This document shows, one piece after another, positions 18,422-29,789 of a stretch of 64,000 nucleotides of DNA. Positions within the stretch are counted from its first letter, which is position 1, and the number at the start of each line of letters is the position of its first letter. The notes under the pieces were generated by a model. That model was given only the letters and a program-made list of their open reading frames with translations. It made no database searches and had not been told where the DNA came from. The DNA is from QQUJ01 sp050287605 (lineage in GTDB: Bacteria > Pseudomonadota > Gammaproteobacteria > QQUJ01), in the NCBI GenBank assembly GCA_050287605.1, contig JBNKCG010000042.1:62001-126000 (forward strand), given 5' to 3'. Both the position numbers and the translations under genes were made by a program.

Positions 18422-19036
18422 GTGAGCGACAACAACGAAATCGTCAACATCATGGTCGTCGGCACCGGCGGCCAGGGCGTCATGACCGCGGCGGAAATCC
18501 TTGCTGAGGCGGCCATCGACAACGGCTACGACGTCAAGAAGACCGAGGTGGCGGGCATGGCCCAGCGCGGCGGCGTTGTCACCTCGCACGTGCGCTTCGG
18601 GCCGAAGGTCGTCTCGCCGGTGATCACCCCCGGTACCGCCGACATCGTGCTTGCCTTCGAAGCGGCCGAGGCGATGCGTTGGGTGAGCTATCTCAAGCCG
18701 GGCGGCGTGGTGATGGTGAACACACTCCAACTGGAGCCGCCGGTGGTCTCCAGCGGACTCTACGAATACCCCGCCGACCCCATCGCCGAGGTACGCAAGA
18801 CCGGGGTCCGGGTCTACGACTTCGACGCCGGTTCCATCGCCAAGGAGCTGGGCAACCTGCGTCTGGTCAACACCATCATGATCGGTGCCATCGCCGATTT
18901 TCTGCCCTTCGGCGCCGCGGTGCTCAAGCAGCGCGTGGTGGCGCGTTTTCGCGCCCGCAAACCGGCACTTGCCGAACTCAACGAACGCGCCTTCGAGGCG
19001 GGCCGCGAGGCGGCACACGCCGCGGCATCCGCCTGA
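18422..19036 (+). CDS. iorB: Indolepyruvate ferredoxin oxidoreductase, beta subunit
   Basis: 204 residues, the gamma-type domain of 2-oxoacid:ferredoxin oxidoreductases. It starts with VVGTGGQGVMTAAEILAEAA and continues with KTEVAGMAQRGGVVTSHVRF, the two hallmark motifs. It forms the heterodimer with IorA. The start is GTG, nine bases after the iorA stop, and its stop is four bases before the rsmG start, so the run iorA-iorB-rsmG is probably one transcript. Confidence 0.95.
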   Translation: MSDNNEIVNIMVVGTGGQGVMTAAEILAEAAIDNGYDVKKTEVAGMAQRGGVVTSHVRFGPKVVSPVITPGTADIVLAFEAAEAMRWVSYLKPGGVVMVNTLQLEPPVVSSGLYEYPADPIAEVRKTGVRVYDFDAGSIAKELGNLRLVNTIMIGAIADFLPFGAAVLKQRVVARFRARKPALAELNERAFEAGREAAHAAASA

Positions 19037-19040
19037 CGCG

Positions 19041-19694
19041 GTGGACGACGACCGGCTGCGGCTGGCCCAGGGACTGAACGCCCTCGGCGTGGAAGTGCCC
19101 GCGTCGGCACAGGCGCGGCTGCTTGGCTATCGCGACCTGCTGGTGCGCTGGAACCGCACCTATAACCTGACTGCGGTGCGTGAACCGGCGCAGATGGTCG
19201 AGCGCCATCTGCTGGACAGCCTCGCCGTCGCGCCCCATCTGTACGGCGCGCGCATTCTCGACGTGGGCAGTGGCGCCGGGCTGCCGGGTATTCCGCTGGC
19301 GCTGGCGCAGCCGTCGCGCCACTTCGTGCTGCTCGACAGTCAGGCAAAGCGGGTGCGCTTTCTTCAGCAGGCCGTCATCGAATTGCGCTTGGATAACGTC
19401 GAGGTGGTGCAGGCACGGGTGGAGCAGTACCGCCCGGGCGCGGCTTTCACCACCGTGGTGTCGCGCGCGTTTTCCCAGGTCGCCGATTTCATCCGCTGGG
19501 CGGGAACGCACTGCGCGCCCGACGGGATACTGCTGGCCATGAAAGGGGTGCTGGACGAGCGCGAACTGATCGCCGTCGCGGAGCCGTGGCGCGTCGCTGC
19601 GGCGGTGCGCCTGACGGTGCCGGGTCTCGACGCGGAACGCCACGTGGTGCGTATCGAACGCCGTCCGTTCACCGCGGGAGCAGAAAACCCGTGA
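19041..19694 (+). CDS. rsmG: 16S rRNA (guanine527-N7)-methyltransferase
   Basis: 217 residues, GTG start, full length. Signatures are the N-terminal LVRWNRTYNLTAVREPAQMV, then HLLDSLAV, then the SAM-binding ILDVGSGAGLPGIPLALA, then VVSRAFSQVADFI. It methylates G527 of 16S rRNA in the small subunit. It normally follows mnmG directly; here it is cotranscribed with iorAB. Its stop overlaps the start of the next gene by four bases (GTGA). Confidence 0.96.
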   Translation: MDDDRLRLAQGLNALGVEVPASAQARLLGYRDLLVRWNRTYNLTAVREPAQMVERHLLDSLAVAPHLYGARILDVGSGAGLPGIPLALAQPSRHFVLLDSQAKRVRFLQQAVIELRLDNVEVVQARVEQYRPGAAFTTVVSRAFSQVADFIRWAGTHCAPDGILLAMKGVLDERELIAVAEPWRVAAAVRLTVPGLDAERHVVRIERRPFTAGAENP

Positions 19695-20644
19695 CCCAAG
19701 AGCGGTGGTCGTTGCACTTGCTGGTGGCCGTGTTGGTGATCGCCTTGGGCGGGTGCGCGAGCAGCGTGCGCTACGAAGGTCCCGACGGCAGCGAGACCCT
19801 GCGGTATCATGCGACGCGCTTCAACGATCACTGCCGCGATCCACAGCGCGCCAAGGCGCTGCGCGACCTGGGACCGCTGTACGCCATCGGCGCGTCGGTC
19901 TCCTACGGGCTCTTTTCCACTTCGTTTCCGTCGCTGATTCGCGATCAGATGTGTCTGTCGGACGCGCAGTACGATTCCGACTTCTATTTTCTGTTTCTCA
20001 TCAAATCCAACGCCAGCATTCTGCGCTCGTTGAGCACGCTGCGTCCCAAGTTGGTGGTCGCCCTGGATTTTCCCTATCACTACGTCAAGATGCAGTATGC
20101 AGAGAGAGCCAAACCCATCTTGAAAAAGTATCTGCTGATGCTGCTCATGGAGTGCGACAGCGAACTCATCGATTGCAGCGCCGGCGGCCGGTTCGCGTTC
20201 CAGCGCAGCCATCCGCATCACCCCACCGTGTTCGCCGGCAGCATCTACTACGACTGCCACTCCGAGGCGTGGGCGGAGGAGTGGGAGAAGGCGTTTCCCA
20301 GCTACGAGGTGTGCCGCGCGGAGAATCGCAAACTCAACGACTATCTGTACGAGCTGGCGCGGCAATACCCGCGTCTGCACGTGATGCCGGCCTACGAAAT
20401 GGTCTACGCGCTGCACGACACGCCGCGCGGCGTTTACCGCTACGAGGTCGACGGGGTGCGGGCCGATTTCACCAAGTCCGACCTCTTCGTGGATGGTTTC
20501 CACCCGTGGACCGATCCGGGATCCTACGTGCTGGCCAACCTGGTGATCGACCAGATCAATCGCGTCGAGACCGACGCTGCCGGGCCGCATGCCCCGGTCG
20601 TGCCCTATATTCCGCTGCACCTGCCCCGCGAGTTGCTGCGCTAG
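19691..20644 (+). CDS. Putative SGNH/GDSL-hydrolase-like lipoprotein
   Basis: 317 residues from a GTG overlapping the rsmG stop. The N-terminus is a lipoprotein signal with lipobox LGGC. The mature protein carries YAIGASVSYGLFS near residue 62, where the GAS could be block I of SGNH hydrolases, and VDGFHPWTDPGSYVLANLV near the C-terminus, a good match to block V (D-x-x-H). That suggests an envelope-anchored esterase or O-acyl hydrolase, but the intermediate Gly and Asn blocks are not obvious. It separates rsmG from parA, where no gene usually lies. Confidence 0.7.
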   Translation: MTQERWSLHLLVAVLVIALGGCASSVRYEGPDGSETLRYHATRFNDHCRDPQRAKALRDLGPLYAIGASVSYGLFSTSFPSLIRDQMCLSDAQYDSDFYFLFLIKSNASILRSLSTLRPKLVVALDFPYHYVKMQYAERAKPILKKYLLMLLMECDSELIDCSAGGRFAFQRSHPHHPTVFAGSIYYDCHSEAWAEEWEKAFPSYEVCRAENRKLNDYLYELARQYPRLHVMPAYEMVYALHDTPRGVYRYEVDGVRADFTKSDLFVDGFHPWTDPGSYVLANLVIDQINRVETDAAGPHAPVVPYIPLHLPRELLR

Positions 20645-20756
20645 CGCGCGGGCACCCGGACCGGGGTGGGTAAGTGTCCCCGCTCGCCGTAACCGGGGGC
20701 CCGTGGTAAGGTATCCGGTCCCGTAATCGTCCGTCCGTGTGAGCGAGGGAGAGGAC

Positions 20757-21551
20757 ATGGGCAGAATCATCGCCGTCACCAATCAAAAGGGGGGTGTCGG
20801 CAAAACCACTACCAGCATCAATCTGGCCGCGTCGCTGGCAGCGATCAAGCGGCGCGTGCTGCTGGTCGATATCGATCCGCAAGGCAACGCCACCATGGGT
20901 TGCGGGGTGGAGAAGAACGCTGTCGAGCTGTCCACGCTGGACGTGCTGGCCGGCGACGCCAGCGTGGCGCAGACCGTGGTGCAGGCGGGACGCTGCCGCT
21001 TCAAGCTGCTGCCGGCCAACGGCGATCTCACCGCCGCGGAGGTGGAGCTGCTGGAGATGGAGCAGCGCGAAAGCCGGCTGCGCGCGGCATTGGCGCCAGT
21101 GGCCGATCAGTACGATTTCATCATCATCGACTGCCCGCCCTCGCTCAACATGTTGACCGTCAACGCGCTGGTGGCCGCCCAGGGGGTGCTGATACCGATG
21201 CAGTGCGAATACTATGCGCTGGAGGGGCTCACCGCGCTGCTGCAGACCGTCGAAAAGATCCGCATCTCGGCCAACCCAGGATTGGAGATCGAGGGCCTGC
21301 TGCGCACCATGTACGATCCGCGCAACAACCTCTCCACCGACGTGGCGGCTCAGCTCGAAGAGCATTTCGGCGACAAGGTTTATCAGACCATCGTGCCGCG
21401 CAACGTGCGCCTGGCCGAAGCGCCCAGCCACGGCATTCCGGTGCTGCTCTACGACCGCGCCTCGCGCGGGGCGCTGGCGTATCTGGCGCTGGCGCGCGAA
21501 ATCCTGCAACGCGCCGGTGAGACGTTGCCCTTGGCCGAAGCCAGCGCGTGA
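20757..21551 (+). CDS. parA: Chromosome partitioning ATPase ParA (Soj)
   Basis: 264 residues, the chromosomal Soj/ParA length. It has the deviant Walker A near the N-terminus (NQKGGVGKTTTSINLAASLA), Walker A' (LLVDIDPQGNATMGCG) and Walker B (DFIIIDCPPSLNMLTVNAL). It drives segregation of ParB-parS complexes over the nucleoid. The ATG at 20757 has a strong Shine-Dalgarno (GAGGGAGAGG); an in-frame GTG at 20739 is less likely. It is followed by parB after 46 bases. Confidence 0.97.
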   Translation: MGRIIAVTNQKGGVGKTTTSINLAASLAAIKRRVLLVDIDPQGNATMGCGVEKNAVELSTLDVLAGDASVAQTVVQAGRCRFKLLPANGDLTAAEVELLEMEQRESRLRAALAPVADQYDFIIIDCPPSLNMLTVNALVAAQGVLIPMQCEYYALEGLTALLQTVEKIRISANPGLEIEGLLRTMYDPRNNLSTDVAAQLEEHFGDKVYQTIVPRNVRLAEAPSHGIPVLLYDRASRGALAYLALAREILQRAGETLPLAEASA

Positions 21552-21597
21552 TCCGCAGCGGTTTTTCCCGACAACCTTTGCCAATACAGAATCAGCG

Positions 21598-22476
21598 ATG
21601 ACAATCAAGAAGCGCCGCCTGGGGCGCGGGCTCGACGCCCTGCTGGCCGGAGTTAATCCACCCGCCAACGAGAAGGCGGATACGGGGGGATCGCCCGACG
21701 GCGAACTGCGCACCCTGTCGGTGGATCTGATGCAGCGCGGCAAGTATCAGCCGCGTCACGACATGCACAAAGAGAGCCTCGACGACCTGGCCAGCTCCAT
21801 CAAGGCACAGGGCGTGGTGCAGCCCATCGTGGTGCGACCCATCGACGGGCAGCGCTACGAGATCATCGCCGGCGAACGGCGCTGGCGCGCCGCCCAGTTG
21901 GCGGGGCTGCAGGAGGTGCCGGTGGTGGTGCGCCATGTTCCCGACCAGGCCGCCATCGCCATGTCGCTGATCGAGAACATCCAGCGCGAGAACCTCAATC
22001 CCCTGGAGGAGGCCCAGGCGCTGGCGCGGCTCATCGAGGAATTCGGCCTCACCCACCAGGAGGCGGCCGACGCCGTGGGCCGGTCGCGTGCCGCGGTCTC
22101 CAACCTGCTGCGCCTGCTCGACCTCAACGACGACGTCAAACGCTTGGTGGAGGCGGGCGAGTTGGAGATGGGCCACGCCCGGGCGCTGCTGGCGCTGAGC
22201 GGCCGTCAGCAGAGCGAGACGGCGCGCAACGTGGCGGCCCGCGGGCTGTCGGTACGGGAGACCGAACAGCTGGTGCGCAAGCTGCAGCAGGCCGCCGACC
22301 AGCCGCCCAAGCAGCCGCCGCGCGTCGACCCGGACATCCAGCGCCTGCAGAACGATCTGGCCGAACGGTTGGGCGCCAAGGTCAACATCCAGCATGCGGC
22401 CAGCGGGCGCGGCAAACTGGTGATCCAGTACAACAGCGTCGACGAGCTGGACGGCATACTCAACCACCTCAAATAG
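21598..22476 (+). CDS. parB: Chromosome partitioning protein ParB (Spo0J)
   Basis: 292 residues. It begins with the ParA-stimulating tail (KKRRLGRGLDALL). The CTPase/ParB domain follows, with QPRHDMHKESLDDLASSIKA and IIAGERRWRAAQLAGL. The SLIENIQRENLNPLEEA motif and the helix-turn-helix region (LTHQEAADAVGRSRAAVSNL) come next, then a C-terminal dimer domain. It binds parS sites, which I could not find by eye in this window. It is the 3' member of the parAB pair just before the ATP synthase promoter. Confidence 0.97.
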   Translation: MTIKKRRLGRGLDALLAGVNPPANEKADTGGSPDGELRTLSVDLMQRGKYQPRHDMHKESLDDLASSIKAQGVVQPIVVRPIDGQRYEIIAGERRWRAAQLAGLQEVPVVVRHVPDQAAIAMSLIENIQRENLNPLEEAQALARLIEEFGLTHQEAADAVGRSRAAVSNLLRLLDLNDDVKRLVEAGELEMGHARALLALSGRQQSETARNVAARGLSVRETEQLVRKLQQAADQPPKQPPRVDPDIQRLQNDLAERLGAKVNIQHAASGRGKLVIQYNSVDELDGILNHLK

Positions 22477-22630
22477 CGGCCGCGGGGGGTACGCGGCGCG
22501 CGGCGCGTGCTGCACCCCATCATGGGCCGCTTCCATGGCGGTTTGTCCCAGATGCGGCCCGTGGATCCCCCACTTGACGGCCGATGACGGCAATTTATGC
22601 CCGCCATGAAGGGTTTTTATACCCTCATTA

Positions 22631-22659
22631 TTGACCTCATGTTGCAGCGCATTTATACT
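22631..22659 (+). promoter_or_regulatory. Sigma-70 promoter of the ATP synthase operon
   Basis: TTGACC (22631-22636) and TATACT (22654-22659) are separated by exactly 17 bases, matching the -35 and -10 consensus at five of six positions each. Transcription would start near 22666, about 77 bases before atpI. It is the only strong promoter seen in the 266-base gap between parB and atpI. Confidence 0.8.
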
Positions 22660-22742
22660 TCGCGCCCCGGAAACGTGGCAAATTCAGTCGCGTATTTCAC
22701 GAAGAAATCTAGTCGTTGCCCCGCGCTCCAGGACTTGCGCAG

Positions 22743-23126
22743 ATGATCACCGAGTCGCATGCCCTGCTCAGCCGGTTGCGTCGCCTGCTGATGGTGCAAC
22801 TGGCCTTACTGAGCGTCGTGGCAGCGTTTTATTTTGCCCTGAAAGGGGGGGCGGAAGCGGCGGCCGCGGCGTTTGGCGGGGCGATCGCCTTCGCCAACTC
22901 CAGTCTGCTGGCATGGCGCGCGCGGCAGACGGAGCGGGGCAAGGCGCTGAACGCGCATCAGAGCATGCGGGTTCTGATCCGTACGGTTGCAGAACGCTAC
23001 CTGCTGGTCGGAATGTTGTTCGCGCTCGGTATGGGGGTGCTGAAGCTGGCTCCGCTGCCGCTGATGGTCGGCTTTGCGGTGTGCTTGCTGGCACTGTTTA
23101 GCCTGGGAAAATCAACACACGGTTGA
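22743..23126 (+). CDS. atpI: ATP synthase accessory protein I
   Basis: 127 residues with four hydrophobic segments and a short basic N-terminus, in the usual position ahead of atpB. The family assists assembly of the c ring or Mg2+ supply and is poorly conserved. Here LLMVQLALLSVVAAFYFALK and the glycine-rich FGGAIAFANSSLLAWRARQ segment match the type. The ATG at 22743 is preferred over an in-frame ATG at 22716. Its stop lies nine bases before atpB. Confidence 0.9.
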   Translation: MITESHALLSRLRRLLMVQLALLSVVAAFYFALKGGAEAAAAAFGGAIAFANSSLLAWRARQTERGKALNAHQSMRVLIRTVAERYLLVGMLFALGMGVLKLAPLPLMVGFAVCLLALFSLGKSTHG

Positions 23127-23134
23127 ATCGAATC

Positions 23135-24007
23135 ATGTCCAGCGAAGGCGAACATCTCACCGCTTCCGGGTACATCAAGCACCACCTGCACAACCTCACC
23201 TTCGGTCAGCATGCGGACGGCTCTTGGGGCATCGCCCACGGTGCGGAAGACCTCAAGGAGATGGGCTTCTGGTCCATCAACCTCGATACCATGTTCTTCT
23301 CCATTCTGCTTGGCGCGCTGTTCCTGTTTCTGTTTCACAAGGCGGCCAAACGCGCCACCACCGGCGTGCCCTCGGGGCTGTTGAACTTCGTCGAGTGGGT
23401 CATCGAGTTCATCGAGGACAACGTGCGCGGTTCGTTCAGCGGCAAGAACAACATGGTCGCGCCGCTGGCGCTGACGCTGTTCATCTGGATCTTCCTGCAG
23501 AACCTGATGGACCTGGTGCCCGTCGATTGGCTGCCCTGGGTCGCCGGTATGATCGGCGTGCCCTATCTGCGCGTGGTTCCCAGCACCGATCCCAACGCCA
23601 CCTTCGGCATGTCGCTGTCGGTGTTCTTCCTGGTGCTCTACTACAGCCTCAAGATGAAGGGCGTCGGCGGATTCCTGGGCGAACTGACCCTGCATCCCTT
23701 CGAGAGCAAGAACCCGGTGGTGAAGCTGCTCTTCATCCCGGTCAATCTGCTGCTGGAAGGCGTCAACCTGCTCGCCAAGCCCGTTTCGCACTCGCTGCGA
23801 CTGTTCGGCAACATGTACGCGGGCGAGATGATCTTCATCCTCATTGCACTGATGTACAACGCCGGCGTTGCCCTGGGCCTGTTCGGCGGTGTGCTGCAGT
23901 GGGGCTGGGCGGTGTTCCACATCCTGATCATTACACTGCAGGCGTTCATCTTCATGGTGCTCACCATCGTGTATCTGGATATGGCGCATCACGTTGAAGG
24001 GCACTGA
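23135..24007 (+). CDS. atpB: F0F1 ATP synthase subunit a
   Basis: 290 residues, five or six membrane helices. The proton-channel helix contains SHSLRLFGNMYAGEMIF, with the essential Arg, and the final helix ends in MVLTIVYLDMA. The subunit forms the stator proton half-channels in the inner membrane. The ATG at 23135 is used; a TTG at 23123 in frame overlaps atpI and is less likely. The N-terminal SGYIKHHLHNLTFG is typical of gammaproteobacterial subunit a. Confidence 0.97.
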   Translation: MSSEGEHLTASGYIKHHLHNLTFGQHADGSWGIAHGAEDLKEMGFWSINLDTMFFSILLGALFLFLFHKAAKRATTGVPSGLLNFVEWVIEFIEDNVRGSFSGKNNMVAPLALTLFIWIFLQNLMDLVPVDWLPWVAGMIGVPYLRVVPSTDPNATFGMSLSVFFLVLYYSLKMKGVGGFLGELTLHPFESKNPVVKLLFIPVNLLLEGVNLLAKPVSHSLRLFGNMYAGEMIFILIALMYNAGVALGLFGGVLQWGWAVFHILIITLQAFIFMVLTIVYLDMAHHVEGH

Positions 24008-24049
24008 CAACCGGTTTTATTACTCAGTCTTTCTTGTAAGGAGAGAAAA

Positions 24050-24283
24050 ATGGAGCAAGCGTTACTGTTTATCGCTGGTGCGTTGATGATGGGTCTGGGC
24101 GCGCTGGGCGCCGCCGTCGGCATCGGTATCCTGGGTGGCCGTTTTCTGGAAGGCGCCGCGCGTCAGCCGGAACTCATTCCCATGCTGCGCACCCAGTTCT
24201 TCATCGTCATGGGTCTGGTCGATGCCGTGCCGATGATCGCGGTCGGTATTGCGTTCTACGTCCTGTTTGCGGTGGCGGGCTAG
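24050..24283 (+). CDS. atpE: F0F1 ATP synthase subunit c
   Basis: 77 residues forming a helical hairpin: first helix with the GLGALGAAVGIGILGG glycine pattern, a polar loop ARQPEL, then the second helix with VMGLVDAVPMIAVG. The proton-carrying acid is Asp in the second helix. The neighbouring residues are those of H+-driven rings, with no Na+ signature. The Shine-Dalgarno AAGGAGAG precedes the ATG, which suits the high expression this subunit needs. Confidence 0.98.
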   Translation: MEQALLFIAGALMMGLGALGAAVGIGILGGRFLEGAARQPELIPMLRTQFFIVMGLVDAVPMIAVGIAFYVLFAVAG

Positions 24284-24333
24284 TCGCGACGCTCACCCCG
24301 ACATCCCTCGGGCAATGAATACGAGGTAAGGGA

Positions 24334-24804
24334 ATGAACATCAATCTGACACTGATCGGACAGACGCTTTCGTTCATCGTCTTCGTCTGGTTCTGCATGA
24401 AGTTCGTCTGGCCGCCCATCGTCAATGCGCTGGAAGAGCGCAAGAAGCGTATCGCCGACGGCCTGGCTGCCGCCGAGCGTGGTCAGCACGAGCAGAAGCT
24501 GGCCGAGCAGCGCGCCGCGGACAAGCTGCGCGAGGCGAAGGAGAAGGCACAGGAGATCATCGCGCAGGCCGAACGCCGGGCTTCGGAGATCGTCGAGGAG
24601 TCGAAAGGCCAGGCGCGCGCAGAAGGCGCCCGTCTGCTGGACGCTGCTCAGGCGGAGATCGAGCAGGAGTTCAACCGAGCACGCGAAGCGCTGCGTGCCC
24701 AGGTGGTGACCCTGGCCGTGGCCGGTGCCGGCAAGGTGCTGGCGCGCGAGATCGACGCCAAGGCGCACGACGATCTGCTCAAAGATCTTGCCGGGAACCT
24801 ATAG
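24334..24804 (+). CDS. atpF: F0F1 ATP synthase subunit b
   Basis: 156 residues: one N-terminal membrane helix (LIGQTLSFIVFVWFCMKFVW) and a long charged coiled-coil stalk rich in Ala, Glu, Arg and Lys. It forms the peripheral stalk dimer linking subunit a to delta and F1. Length and order between atpE and atpH are standard; only one b gene is present, as expected outside photosynthetic bacteria. Confidence 0.97.
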   Translation: MNINLTLIGQTLSFIVFVWFCMKFVWPPIVNALEERKKRIADGLAAAERGQHEQKLAEQRAADKLREAKEKAQEIIAQAERRASEIVEESKGQARAEGARLLDAAQAEIEQEFNRAREALRAQVVTLAVAGAGKVLAREIDAKAHDDLLKDLAGNL

Positions 24805-24819
24805 ACAGGCTGAATCCAC

Positions 24820-25356
24820 ATGGCTGAACAAGTTACCGTAGCCCGTCCCTACGCCCAGGCCGTGTTCGAATTGGCCGTGGCCGAAAAGGACTTGGCTGGC
24901 TGGTCCGAGATGCTGGCGCTGTTGGTTCAGGCCGTCTCGGTCAACCAGGTCTGGGAGATCATCAACAGTCCGCGTCTGACCCGCGCCGCCATCGCCGATC
25001 TGCTCGGCGGTATCGGCGGCGAGCGCTTCAGCGGCGAGTTTCGGAACTTCGTGCGGGTGCTGGCGGAAAACCGTCGCCTGGGCGTGATTCCGGAGATTGC
25101 AGCGCTCTACGAGCAGCTGCGCGCCGACGCGGAGAGCCGTGTGGAGGCCGAGGTGGTCTCGGCGCAGGATCTCAGCGAGGCGCAAAAAGCGCAGATCGCC
25201 GAGTCGCTGCGCAAGCGCCTGGGTCGGGAAGTGGAATTGTCCTGTTCGGTCGACGCATCCCTGCTGGGCGGTGCGGTCATTCGGGCCGGTGACTTGGTCA
25301 TCGATGGTTCGGCGCGCGGCAAGCTGGAGAAGCTGGCCGCGACGCTGGGCAGTTAA
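24820..25356 (+). CDS. atpH: F0F1 ATP synthase subunit delta
   Basis: 178 residues. The N-terminal helical domain begins TVARPYAQAVFELAVAEKDL, the family signature, and the C-terminal domain contains GAVIRAGDLVIDGSARGKLE. It joins the top of F1 to the b stalk. It starts 15 bases after atpF and ends 18 bases before atpA. Confidence 0.97.
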   Translation: MAEQVTVARPYAQAVFELAVAEKDLAGWSEMLALLVQAVSVNQVWEIINSPRLTRAAIADLLGGIGGERFSGEFRNFVRVLAENRRLGVIPEIAALYEQLRADAESRVEAEVVSAQDLSEAQKAQIAESLRKRLGREVELSCSVDASLLGGAVIRAGDLVIDGSARGKLEKLAATLGS

Positions 25357-25374
25357 TAGAGAGAAATCGAAATC

Positions 25375-26922
<1,548 letters not shown>

Positions 26923-26934
26923 GCGGGGGCCGTC

Positions 26935-27795
26935 ATGGCAGTCGGAAAAGAGATTCGCACCAAGATCAAGAGTATCCAGAGTACTCAGAAGATCACCCGT
27001 GCGATGGAGATGGTCGCGGCCTCGAAGATGCGCAAGGCCCAGGACCGCATGCTGGCCTCGCGCCCGTATGCCGAGAAGATGGCCGCGGTGATCGGCCATC
27101 TGGCCCAGGCGCATCCCGAGTACCGCCATCCCTACCTCATGGAGCGCGAAGTCAAGCGCGTCGGTGTCATCGTCATCAGCACCGACCGTGGGTTGTGCGG
27201 CGGCCTCAACGCTAACCTGTTTCGCTCCTCGCTGCGCGAACTGAGGGCGTGGAAGGAGAAGGGCGTCGAAGTGGATTTCTGTGTCTTCGGCCGCAAGGGC
27301 TCCGGGTTCTACAAGCGCATCGGCGGCAACATCGTGGCGCAGACCGAGCATTTGGGAGACGCACCTTCGATCCAGGACCTGATCGGTACCGTCAAGGTGA
27401 TGCTCGACGCCTACAACGAGGGTCGCATCGACCGGCTCTATCTCTACAACAACCGTTTCGTCAGCACCATGACTCAGCAGCCCGAGTTCAATCAGCTGCT
27501 GCCCGTCACCGGTACCAAAGAAGAGGGCCTCAAACACCATTGGGACTACCTCTACGAGCCCGATGCCAAAGAAGTGCTGGACGAGTTGTTGATGCGCTAC
27601 GTGGAGTCCCTGGTGTACCAGGGCGTGGTCGAAAACAACGCCTGCGAGCAAGCCGCGCGCATGGTGGCCATGAAGGCGGCCTCCGACAACGCCGGCAGCC
27701 TGATCGACGAACTGCAGCTGGTCTACAACAAGGCCCGCCAGGCAGCGATCACGCAGGAGATTTCCGAGATCGTGGGCGGCGCCGCGGCAGTGTAA
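26935..27795 (+). CDS. atpG: F0F1 ATP synthase subunit gamma
   Basis: 286 residues. The N-terminal helix has IRTKIKSIQSTQKITRAMEM, and the C-terminal helix has ASDNAGSLIDELQLVYNKAR and QAAITQEISEIVGGAAA. These form the rotating central shaft. It lies between atpA (12-base gap) and atpD (56-base gap). Confidence 0.99.
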   Translation: MAVGKEIRTKIKSIQSTQKITRAMEMVAASKMRKAQDRMLASRPYAEKMAAVIGHLAQAHPEYRHPYLMEREVKRVGVIVISTDRGLCGGLNANLFRSSLRELRAWKEKGVEVDFCVFGRKGSGFYKRIGGNIVAQTEHLGDAPSIQDLIGTVKVMLDAYNEGRIDRLYLYNNRFVSTMTQQPEFNQLLPVTGTKEEGLKHHWDYLYEPDAKEVLDELLMRYVESLVYQGVVENNACEQAARMVAMKAASDNAGSLIDELQLVYNKARQAAITQEISEIVGGAAAV

Positions 27796-27851
27796 CGACG
27801 CGCGGCCGCAACGTACGAATTCATAGAGTTTTCAGTTAGAGGATCAAAGCG

Positions 27852-29231
<1,380 letters not shown>

Positions 29232-29267
29232 GCCGCTTGCCCTGGCCTTGAATACCGGAGTAGCCTG

Positions 29268-29693
29268 ATGTCCATGACCATACATGTCGATATCGTGAGT
29301 GCCGAAACCTCGATCTACTCGGGGCCGGCCGAAATGGTGTTCGCCCCCGCGGTGATGGGTGAATTGGGCATTGCGCCGCGCCACACGCCGCTGTTGACCC
29401 GCCTCAAGCCGGGCGCCGTGCGCATCCAGGTGCCCAGCGGCGACGAGGAGAGCGTGTTTATCTCCGGTGGGATGTTGGAGATCCAGCCCCACGTTGTTAC
29501 GGTGTTGGCCGATACCGCGGTGCGCGCCCATGATCTGGACGAAGCTTCGGCGCTGGAGGCGAAGCAGCGTGCCGAAAAGGCGCTGGCCGATCGCAAGTCC
29601 GACATCGACTACGCCAAGGCCCAGGCAGAACTGGCCGAAGCGGTGGCACAGCTGCAGGCCATCGCGGCGCTGCGCAAGAAGCGGCGCTCGTAG
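29268..29693 (+). CDS. atpC: F0F1 ATP synthase subunit epsilon
   Basis: 141 residues. The N-terminal beta sandwich contains the GELGIAPRHTPLLTRLKPG signature, and the C-terminal helical hairpin is Ala/Glu/Lys-rich. It couples rotation and inhibits ATP hydrolysis. Two in-frame ATGs lie six bases apart (29268 and 29274). It is the last gene of the operon, followed at once by an intrinsic terminator. Confidence 0.97.
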   Translation: MSMTIHVDIVSAETSIYSGPAEMVFAPAVMGELGIAPRHTPLLTRLKPGAVRIQVPSGDEESVFISGGMLEIQPHVVTVLADTAVRAHDLDEASALEAKQRAEKALADRKSDIDYAKAQAELAEAVAQLQAIAALRKKRRS

Positions 29694-29710
29694 CGGAAAT
29701 CGCACAGCGA

Positions 29711-29738
29711 GGCGGGTCGGATGACCCGCCTTTTTTTT
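29711..29738 (+). terminator. Intrinsic terminator of the atp operon
   Basis: GGCGGGTC (29711-29718) pairs perfectly with GACCCGCC (29723-29730) across a GGAT tetraloop, followed directly by eight T residues (29731-29738). It lies 18 bases after the atpC stop and is the best Rho-independent terminator in the window. Confidence 0.92.
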
Positions 29739-29789
29739 GCCCGGCGCGTAGTCGGTGCAGTACTGAAGATGATCACCGGGAGCAGGGAG

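Noticed and set aside
20757..22742. parS sites near parAB
   Set aside because: I looked by eye for the 16-base parS palindrome and found no match. A computed search of the whole chromosome would be decisive.
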